A stretch of 45,086 bases of DNA, taken from the NCBI GenBank assembly GCA_045598345.1, contig JAZLLX010000094.1, positions 1 to 45,086 of the forward strand. The letters are read 5' to 3'. How positions within the stretch are numbered: the first letter of the stretch is position 1; every line of letters starts with the position of its first letter. The DNA comes from Phascolarctobacterium_B sp045598345 (lineage in GTDB: Bacteria > Bacillota > Negativicutes > Acidaminococcales > Acidaminococcaceae). The translations under genes and the position numbers were made by a program. Below the pieces are notes generated by a model. That model did no database searches and was not told where the DNA came from. It saw only the letters and a program-made list of their open reading frames with translations. Of this stretch, positions 42,101-44,956 are shown one piece after another.

Positions 42101-43563
42101 TCTGCTTTCAATGTGCCTTTTACCTCCACCTTAGCATCGTTTTTGGTGCTGGCATAGTTAAAGGCAACCGCAGGAAACAGATTGGCATTGGGGTTAGCCG
42201 CCGTCAAAGCCGCAAAACTGAAATCCATAGTTCCCACGGTCAGGTTGGTTTCCGCATTGGCAACCACCGCCAATGCCTTATCCAGAGTACTTTTTGCCAC
42301 CACTTCCGTACCCACACCGATATTCACTTCCGCATCCGTAGTGAGTATGCCATAAGCCACATCCAGCCCATTTAACAATACGCCGAAAATAGTTGAAGTA
42401 ACTGCACTCGGAACACTGGATGTAAATGTATTGGTCAGCACATTCTTGGCTTCCGCACCAATATGTACCACATCACCTTCAATTTTAGTGTTGGCATCCG
42501 TAATATTCACCTTGGCATTTAATGTTGCCGTACTGCCAATAAACCCGCCCGTACTGCTATTTTTGTACTGTGCTTCAAATTGACTCTTGGACAAATCCTT
42601 GTCCCCTACCTTATAGCGGGCTTCATTGCTCTGATTTGTATAAATCGTTACCCCCACATTATTGGTGGCCTGGGCATCAATGGTTACATTCTTCGCCGCC
42701 TTAATTTGAGAACCGCCGGCAATATTAACAATGGCATTAACCGTATCTGCCCCCGTGTTCTCGTTATAACTGACCTCCGCCTTCAGTTCAATATCGCCAC
42801 TGCCCGAAGTACGAACCGCAGTTAATGTTGTAACTGAAGCATCCTGCAAATCACTGAGATTAACCACAGAAGAAAAGTCCGTTACACCCGTAGCCAATGC
42901 CGCCGCTGTCTTGTTAGCATCATCCACATCCATACCAATATTGATTTTCCCTGCTTTGATGCGAATATCATCCGTGGCATTTATTTTGCCCTGAATAGCA
43001 ATAGTACCGCTGGCGTTGATGGGCACAGCCATAGCAGAAACTGCAGTTACAATGTCCTGTGTAACATTATTTTGAAATTTATTTGTCCACCAAGCATTAG
43101 TCGGTGTCATAACCGTCAAAGAACCCGTGTTGATTGCACCCGATGCCCCCACCACCATACCATTGGGACTGAGGAAGAACAAATGTCCCCCAACACCGCT
43201 GCCACGAATGGCATTCACCGTACCATTTATGTTTATACGATTATCTACAAAATTCATTAAGGTGTTAAACTCTGCAGTATTAGATGCAGTACGTCCAAAA
43301 TAAAGATTGGCAATATGACCGCTGTCAATGTTAAAATCACTAAACCGGTTCACACCCGTATTGCCAACTGCCTGACCTGCATATACCTTATGCACATTCC
43401 CATCCACCACAACAGCCGGGCCACTGTCCGTTCTTGTAATTGTAGTCGCATACACAGGACTAAAAGACGGCCACGCCACCATGCCCGTCGCCAACATTGC
43501 CAGCACCGCTTTTTGGAGATTAAACCTTTCGTTTCTCTTTTGTTTTGCCACATACTTTGTCAT
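24133..43563 (-). CDS. Giant two-partner secretion exoprotein (TpsA), LktA-like filamentous adhesin
   Basis: About 6476 residues, roughly twice the length of Fusobacterium LktA. A long basic N-region (residues 2-18) and hydrophobic stretch form an extended signal peptide, cleaved near VYA (39). The TPS domain follows (about 40-240) with VNRFSDFNID, RININGTVNA and the FLSPNGMVVG motif (the NPNG equivalent). Its closest known look is the 'leukotoxin LktA family filamentous adhesin' group. The rest is a long parallel beta-helix of Ala/Gly/Asn/Thr-rich, short beta repeats. Helical or acidic segments interrupt it, notably at nt 41120-40840, 40090-39920, 35670-35510, 33155-32815 and 30085-29660 (coiled-coil-like, Lys/Glu-rich). 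No toxin domain, barrel or sortase signal is seen at the C-terminus (ends KEDEYEF). The ATG at 43563 follows AGGAGG by eight bases; a TTG at 43569 is too close to it. One uninterrupted frame. Confidence 0.92.
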   Translation of the reverse strand: MTKYVAKQKRNERFNLQKAVLAMLATGMVAWPSFSPVYATTITRTDSGPAVVVDGNVHKVYAGQAVGNTGVNRFSDFNIDSGHIANLYFGRTASNTAEFNTLMNFVDNRININGTVNAIRGSGVGGHLFFLSPNGMVVGASGAINTGSLTVMTPTNAWWTNKFQNNVTQDIVTAVSAMAVPINASGTIAIQGKINATDDIRIKAGKINIGMDVDDANKTAAALATGVTDFSSVVNLSDLQDASVTTLTAVRTSGSGDIELKAEVSYNENTGADTVNAIVNIAGGSQIKAAKNVTIDAQATNNVGVTIYTNQSNEARYKVGDKDLSKSQFEAQYKNSSTGGFIGSTATLNAKVNITDANTKIEGDVVHIGAEAKNVLTNTFTSSVPSAVTSTIFGVLLNGLDVAYGILTTDAEVNIGVGTEVVAKSTLDKALAVVANAETNLTVGTMDFSFAALTAANPNANLFPAVAFNYASTKNDAKVEVKGTLKADNGGMVVEAVAKNTLNSSAATGLGGVVALPEGAFNFGINIVNGHNRSKVTVEDGAVITARKNLLVQADAISSINVTTSLSTGDNAATAFLVNTFEYDNQAEVDVNSTLTSTDGDVTVNANGIYTDNTFTGSASVGKGALARTVGDILSGSQVINKGLVQNIGNGVCSIIGQVFGVGAIGQYGNFFDKLSQYGLGDSGVSGDSFAKKLHQQIELGLSFGYMDEKNISLVNFGSKGRIVASNGQANVNAISKLDDVFTSLNGASKNASTRLDVTNPNALANGALFMREIANQADVIFEAPAVSSQETITAKNDINIVAKAEAPFNRVSRMKNAIWDYNGLSEADFKESLGTLSDSEKEVLWQAYRSICTKDLPELKNMFDANGNLKPEYMDGSGDYNKVVDVVKEFSNKTDVARFLDLINTGKFTYTDAGGTERTITLGDGQKKWYSQLGSIFSFASPANYTNYAVSALTSGQDNSHGGASSYALAIGVGIDSVENMARIQIGKNNKIHSVAGNVTTDSNTVYGGVALDGSYFPVGGGESGTGGFVVGVHDLNNNSIVALAEQAQITAAQNYSAKAENDVLHIGLGLGLGMSKENTIAGTVQYVGADSNTLISIDDEAVLDANTISLLGDNDTTAVTITGGMAMGNTSAVGVAVGVLDIDRNNLVAIADNDVVGTMTEAQMEIVSEDDESADKTRDDAETRLKKLLAKKSGLVKEKTGEEWKDTKRAAIYGSTSVTETGTVSTNGLDVKAATNGHIVNVTADAGISMSSNVDAAGFGGRVGTFFSNKKNAITNLFGQFDGWVYKKFGGNSTWVPKPTNESATNPNAGEQLPSFSLAATASVAVSDLDVKTAAVVDRTKITFKNTSGNNNLNVQGADNSAIVAVAGGMAFAWKTNTAHPDVTGKSGSFAGGAAVNLVHSDVDAIIQDSTINGAKSIKNTAERSGTLAAAGAAIDISLNTGTSALGMAAGISVNLAENKTIALMKGNTVNDDTYTGTDKTIIENLVTNKDLQVTGALDINAVKSNKNSGSIGVVATWDSVKNTSKAEIDGGTYKKIGAVKDNAVTDLTQINAALGLGVAQGSGTDLAWDFQGSLLVGVFKNTAEANVKNITLMEADSLDVKAYDTDLGTNKFSNYLSARGFDTKGTSYLNDAKTGSEIDDITDKGNLIVTASTLISAAAGGSGGSGGFGAGVVVNEIDNDFLASVDNSTITLSSAAGADILAESNTLAVSVAAGGAGTSKGFCAAGSFVMDFLNNDVYAKVLDSSIDTEKLSVNALQKNKIVNVAGQVSVGRTAIGLDFAYNWMNTNTGAYLTNTKVFKTDGETDITLDAENTAKMYAVSVGIEANTDNGATGNGSVAVNRGHNNVEAAASSDYADKNIVNAKNLVIHSKDDSKLVAAAGGLELGGAVAIGGALTWNRIGDLQDVEEVVEEVEEDDGTTTTVTTYNFISDGKIQVNRASLKGYTVSTTGDAVVRVQAEDEADLTTISVGLGLTTGRISVQGANANAYIDKETSATIEDSEINKGTGNSTGGKVSVLASTDNDLTTTAAVVSVGSTLAVGAGLAENTIKSDTVATLAGGKYALKDLLVKAYSDDYLLNVAVGVAVFGETINVAGSLVFNEIVNNTSAILGKEDATKVTEVEAEDNVGVVSQSMEEIVNHSGQVNVGQKVGSGLAVSSNEIGGLDSTNNPIGNTKAIVQNAKVTAKGKGAAVTVQDSTVYNKDTKKYGTWSGTGVVVNADALHLLTNDTFSGGLGISLGDDALAVGLDGVAGIDRINGITLAKVYASDINEDATASSLSGQNLSVRATDKVDSTAVISNAVADIAPGIGATGSVGVGVSKDVQERKVETVVEGTADRKNVNANKITLLANSLADLTIVNTALSVSFSEAISGSVTTGVCYTDLKETTLATMKNVISYNNGLDILAKHEDNVDIVGTGVTLAISPSLYSGGAAVGVHVDAESNTSKTEATLEGSTIHHYTDNSAEDSIKAENVSDVLTQDANLSVAFSLLSVGVGVMVQDNDLQEKVKTTVKDSTIGTNDKRAKNITVASDNKVTTHFYNENVSGGMAGIGVGVGLNTVDTATITNITNSSLYSRNNIVADAKENISLNGTMVQATVGGLSVGVSTLHNYVNTTTVKDSTETAVWETVKNKQSDSSTGDKEYTAGKIDTLAKHAVDDGNDVLEKINEDSSTGKGSIAEGSKEERTVHEVEISNSGTKVNLAGANLYAAKDITTTAKSTVNSDTDLGGGSVGLVDIQVEVNKQHIKGDVGVNITGGVMNAKGNITLNSLMDGVLDSQVVQAAISGVAVLVTYSNVTKEEGGTSITLDSAKLTTEKDINLLSEDKRTIKHKAIGATSSGIEGSGYDISSRDKAVSKITLQNTLTNGGTPSTPIYTELSAKNINIDNYSKPSVATEIVAASVSVTVGSGVIAESESKNQALMDVKDGVKLLGDAVTLDNGVNNQEGKYTLDTDVTGVFVSGMAVHVNKSKTNSDIKAETTVGAITLKTKQGTDEQGNPYTVGISDLTVNTFDATNIHNDVRGVNVGVTVAVGSNYSQSDLKSTVTTTINAGTEGLNVGKLNVHAKGHDTLKSVANGDGGGVVNISPVAAKVESKITGTTTTTLKGTFNIADDLTAEAMRTDDLTYMAKAVEATIVGGSGTELDINNITETTTLNLNNATINVSGKADFSAHTALNINDDNSYAVRGNGIGGVSVYVSNLGSNITLNNKVNVADSKIYGSKNINLSAYTDGYINLANYDYAVSIVFSNATANTTSTIEVDDGVDITGASEIRTKKAGSDVTVAAYDDLELYLRSYAEVASGLTSGVTTNTTSTLTRNNKINLTSGKIFSTQDVNLLAGKKNNYSVAEMNMRIEAETFSGGLISLYNNPSVTNNIYQKNQIAVAAGAESQSIRHTNLYAGNGRESIYKLSEYHSLVHSGDESEEAIEARYVSTSKGNIGNAVTRDNKVTVNGSVTAGIANNIQIDIGTNAGDWVILDPAEKAMVDANDDHFDDHSGDHPVWGEGDKDKFIHLTDGDGNDKTTFFRDVLGITLDDFILGSENVVQNLTKRLEEVGALLDAYKDDENKTVYNGLVAERDRLQQLIEGMGISTSTSGVNSPRRDYIEIPDLVASGGNVVVETGNFNGSGYVTANGDPSITINNYTNLALVTNSIVVDDPGGIIYYNNKELNPDTTKTMPEQVKELNVSSDTVNLHLTAAKGNSAGAFINGIYNSGMISYSGGIYEFFNNIPSDVDKTKIFFKDGDNKVVDGNNTTVAVKGTDGKWHKGTESGEILSDDFYANASEKTQTIAAGSYDPMADIIIHGNIMTPKGSVTVHANQKNIIVEGKTAKDAVVISGKIVSLKADNGSITQGFTDGIVNIGGTPEDQYAEFYNKAKQEMYNAAEGTKKEYDLITGTPADGQKAPDPAKDKDGNIIGNWIAGGQVYINATDININGVIQSGYETFKADITTAQQQAINNVVTAWKNNGAKALTDTEVKNSGITYRVVEGGAYWNASKGCYDYVVDVFYNPYTGKLVTADVNASGGRVYLTGRISSTGNGKIICLDGAYNIDINNKLNYDLNIGSLVVNDTQGLIQITDSNVDAGGNKKAALVTEIRNGSVVTYSSLDPDHYLSNDRISGSGRKYVYTPVEGLRYNWVTGYKSTSYRRYTITTMDKWWGAKDGTPSEDQLDTWESGMLPIEEGTTGDDSPRENGIYLSGNSGSTSAGMTVLHSKTEGASTQYQEGAPRKWSTGYLGCHKWVQYTWRNETGNVQYDYASVNASNPINITFIGVKAEDSHVNVTSTQNINIGGVIGNTQLYEIKNGDTVTGRIEKGTINITSNNGSVVQNAGSMYGATVNLSAKNDLSNIAVTAGDSVNFTGIIKDIGSADVVVDNNYQAKGNVILNNFGGAKANGASLTATGDIHQASTNNLVQAARIDLISKDGEIAGLNKTSMRIQGGQADDVVGSDTMLASVNVQAKGNIDLIQIKGDLRVGTIYSEAGDVSATVPEGGIVDALPYESKTDRISDDELLQKWREMGLIPGADGKKTEEQKEKETDLAASRQAYSNRVKEVTEMYAYYGELKEKKAEHENKKVELQNQYNELNAQYETETDPKLKQELLIARDKVQVQINNEHLSNVENSLLTKYTTEFGDQTLDAFLASDDTTVKLKTACEKMPEKVLVWNPDQLLYSIQSKVINPHPGIVTSDKAVNFFGKNITLTVRDGAGLNSNTIKTIDLTTLGDMDSKGNLIHLDDLKALSTADASTVTWYASENKATIQERLAIGLQQSNNAGGKIIIAKYTNTNNGQNNIFVESRKRTDIDSSITQNFDMNLYMAYTTQGDVQINTWGNLYNAMPDNVADILPVILGKNIVINTGAAGTDDYGSIGTATKHMTIALGGGNLSATATGNIYLDNNDANPLWIASMSAGKENGTFSADSGNISIKSTSNIYLVEKDSDIQGFIRSESNGMISIHSDASIGSAEHVVRILNSSKDQKAEGATPFATNEGVISLTAGKDIYVEGVSTAEPNASDNYKQVAAGYFNLAELGSTDGNVQITLNGTLNLKEDVNVTKTFTLNINREAKIDKDITAKDIVINATNSIYLIDEITGGVVTDWVTLNGETVTLATSKLPVLTYGTKAYSEASLTGGIYQGNTTYYSSSADAYVSGKIDITNVNTQKVFSSKSKILANELKATASNGIYLGGKNDINNVVLDNSMNNVVYHNVADVDSSETGDVLTIGISHHNNPSDAIVGTIWVYNEEATKTQDSVQHAKPMAVTSGVYALNSIDLKSNGNLVNQYEIASIQGSVYLEAGYEGIVTGTTETFVKKGDLENYGSISANPKTYADIGTNKVDIYATGNLYNHGQGLNGLDVNIVGDDGVHILVLGNAVNEADIYSKDAYVYMGSDGTMVNRGTIKADGGFATIGADGISNYATIEARDNVFLISSQNIYNGVELSPNQTSANNNIHVYAGEDIFLLAIDGLDNRADLFAGIYGNGSASAGGNVYLDDFEILDSDKLSDAVKNQLQLFAGEYWDVLHDISRSSDADIKNSGYIAASYGGISGKGLVYLDSQGMTINSGGILSDNAQVFMDSSKDLINHGDIYVINDDTGITDCQVELLATGSVYNAGNIYVKGKGAVTLDADAVNADDLDLASKTIEEIRAIRTTVTVNKLNAQGQETGEMIRFSGVYNTGNIFATTGDVELKTYADLQSNGNIFTGNGSVTLNAAENVRNTGDMFVNGTNCEVKMVAENGNVVNTSDLLFKKDVFFSLTGNSLNIPSGNVIYAEGGIQLLAEKGNLYNSKELLSKGDIVLKAKGDIIIETDPWADESIYMDESSKMTRIKNIKTTGGSVTIEGRNVVNNMQVEAGTGITVKANAETDASGVVENTGTIKIQSNNGQFKTVSGDVKLEANGYWKHSAYKDTENPDGQKFSISNGGVNDLITDGGDIILHGTYSVENVGDIKAKKGGDSTKGNAFLTSDSGNIYNYEYADEEYLVFTEMDAAGGVTSKAVKDEWLALGGIRPRSIEVEGNITWKAVKVYNKAGQYADGDLEIDVNNGGYNGGKISVGGNVTLKCDKDNFTFTNSITAGGDITLLNTSGSLKILDGASMRAGKDININAGDYVESGIRIEAGEGVNVYSENGHIKVENGITANDGMIRVYSQNDTAATGSSTANVLLGGTLYSANGSINISTNSGGIQANNVFAKDLAAVASLGGDVTITGSTKGQKVTFYTEDEAAELSFEKVQFGDEIIMAANSGPGGRSIDMSQVEILSDNYKMGLYGAGGTTGKGNYTLDYEDVEGNVEISNLKGDTINIVANEEVKIDNVSVSREANIYTMGTKTKIYGTVGPTDAASNEIYYAPGGSQSINLHEVFFDDVHTGNPATRNKDKSPQVQKMMEDSSQFVTNHGGGKGMSLHIVDSSLQYGTGIVLMDTYGSNVMSNRYSVTDTMIFLENIKAQAQFDNYFNIGFNFYERYNNIYIPDVTVNSIGLSSKGQGSNGIVVVPAKEDEYEF

Positions 43564-43609
43564 TTTCAAGCCCTCCTGCGTATTGTAATATTAAGGAATA
43601 TTTTACACT

Positions 43610-43639
43610 ATTATAAACCCCCCCCCGATTATTTTGCAA
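43610..43639 (-). promoter_or_regulatory. tpsA promoter with nine-G tract in the spacer
   Basis: Minus strand TTGCAA (43639-43634), 18 bp, TATAAT (43615-43610). The spacer is AATAATC, nine G (43626-43618), TT. A one-base loss of G would give the optimal 17 bp. This layout, homopolymer between -35 and -10 of a surface-protein gene, is the one that causes slipped-strand phase variation in Neisseria porA/opc and Bordetella fim. Confidence 0.75.
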
Positions 43640-43668
43640 GAGAAATGTTTATTATCTTTAATAATTAT

Positions 43669-43692
43669 ACGCCTTATACGCCAAGAAACGCC
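43669..43692. promoter_or_regulatory. Three ACGCC direct repeats upstream of the tpsA promoter
   Basis: ACGCC at 43669, 43678 and 43688, spaced 9 and 10 bp, as TTATACGCC, TTATACGCC, AAGAAACGCC. They lie about 30-55 bp upstream of the -35, a usual place for an activator. Could instead be a chance or relic tandem repeat. Confidence 0.4.
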
Positions 43693-43704
43693 AAGCACCA
43701 AAAC

Positions 43705-43936
43705 CGAACTTTTTTCCCGCCCAGGCGTGGGCGGGGTGGATTGCCTATAGGAACATAGAAGGGCAAGACGGGGTGGGTCGCTCTCTCCGACTGAACCAAT
43801 AAACTTAATACAATGCTAACCATTGCTCTAATCACAGGAACATCCTACCATAATTACTCATTACTCATTCCCCTGATTCCTGATTCCTGATTCCTTTATC
43901 CTAATACAATTACGCATTACGAATTCCGCATTACGC
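43705..43936. repeat. Truncated type-A element plus heptamer arrays
   Basis: The type-A interior begins abruptly at about 43705 without a left end, and finishes with a right-type end ATCACAGGAACATCCTACC (43830-43852). Outside it lie ATTACTC x2 (43853-43866), TGATTCC x3 plus relatives (43874-43908) and ATTACGC, ATTACGA, ATTCCGC, ATTACGC (43909-43936). Confidence 0.75.
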
Positions 43937-44285
43937 ATTATTCTTCCCCCTTTCCCAAAATTTATCGCAAAGTTTTTTGCACACACCCAAATCTGATTTG
44001 AGATTTCAAAAAACTGACTTGATATTAAATCAGTTTTTCATAAAATCAAGTCAGATTTGCTTGCATAGCAAAAAAATCAACGCATCCCCAAAACATTAAC
44101 AAAAAAATAAATTCAATTTCTAATATATTGTTTAATTTATTGCAATCGGCTCTCAATAGTAAAAAACCAAGCGAAAAGAGCCGATTTTACGTAAAATTTG
44201 ATTTTTTTACGTAAAATTCGCCTTTTTCGCACAAATTTTACTCTTTGCCATCAAGCAGCGGGGAATAAAAAAATAGTTGAAAATG
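43937..44285. other. Unique AT-rich segment with several symmetrical motifs, no gene
   Basis: About 350 bp not shared with the repeat modules and with no credible gene. It holds three copies of CTGAYTTGAK (43993-44002, 44014-44023, and inverted 44045-44054), a hairpin AAAAACTGA/TCAGTTTTT (44009-44038), an inverted pair AATCGGCTCT/AGAGCCGATT (44144-44186) and two identical palindromes (44185-44216). It could be an upstream control region of tpsA, a small RNA gene or a relic; sequence alone does not decide. Confidence 0.5.
44185..44216. promoter_or_regulatory. Two identical 12-bp palindromes two helical turns apart
   Basis: TTTTACGTAAAA at 44185-44196 and again at 44205-44216, centres exactly 20 bp apart on the same face of the helix. 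This is typical of paired dimer-binding operators. The target gene is unclear: the tpsA promoter is about 570 bp away on the minus strand. Confidence 0.5.
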
Positions 44286-44842
44286 AACTCTTTTCCCGCC
44301 CAGGCGTGGGCGGGGTGGCAATCGTTAGGAACATAGGTAGATTGACGGGGTGGGTCGCTCTCCCCGACTGAAGAATAAATGTCAAAGAACAAAGAATAAA
44401 GAGCAAATATGGTAAAAAGTTCCTGTGATTATATAACAGAGTACAGGAACACGAGTAGCCCCCGCCCTTGCGGGGGCTGTCGCTTTTCGGAACGTGGTTG
44501 CGACTGGGGGTGCGGATTACGCAGAAAACTCATCCGCTAAATGCGAACTTTAGGCCCCTTGGTGGAGGGGCTGTCGCTTTTTGGAACGTGATTGCGACTG
44601 AGGATTGAGAACTCCGCACATTTCACATCTTCAACAGAATGCAACAACCTAATCCAATGTTTCCCCACACCCTTTAATTCCCTCTCCCCAAGGAGAGGGT
44701 TACTTTCGCTTTACGCCATCCTTTCCTGCTCTAATCACAGGAACATATTACCATAATTTTTCATTTTTAATTTTCAACTTTTCATTTACTTTTGCCCCTC
44801 CACCGGCGGACGAGAGTCCGCAAAATCCCAAATGCTATACCA
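44286..44842. repeat. Mosaic repeats before the insertion sequence
   Basis: No gene is supported. A type-A interior fragment without ends (44286-44370), heptamers AAATGTC, AAAGAAC, AAAGAAT, AAAGAGC (44377-44404), the element at 44409-44754, heptamers AATTTTT, CATTTTT, AATTTTC, AACTTTT, CATTTAC (44755-44789), and a scrap of module C, CCGGCGGACGAGAGTCCGC (near 44803), apparently cut by the insertion sequence. Confidence 0.8.
44409..44754. repeat. Element with inverted GTTCC ends, type B plus module D
   Basis: 346 bp from TGGTAAAAAGTTCCTGTG to TCACAGGAACATATTACCA, the best-preserved inverted pair in the window. Two hairpins with TCGC/GCGA arms around TTTTCGGAACGTGGTT and TTTTTGGAACGTGATT lie in tandem, followed by module D. 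Confidence 0.72.
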
Positions 44843-44885
44843 AAAGGTCGTGTAAAATATTATGTGTAAACTCTCAAAAAAGTAA

Positions 44886-44914
44886 TTGAAAAGAGAACCA
44901 AATTTCTTTATGAT
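44886..44914 (+). promoter_or_regulatory. Transposase promoter inside the insertion sequence
   Basis: TTGAAA (44886-44891), 17 bp, TATGAT (44909-44914). The arm AAGAGAACC (44891-44899) in the spacer is the exact inverse of GGTTCTCTT (44948-44956), which directly precedes the ATG. Confidence 0.65.
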
Positions 44915-44956
44915 TTAGTCAGAACAAAAAACCAATAAAGAAAGGAAGGTTCTCTT

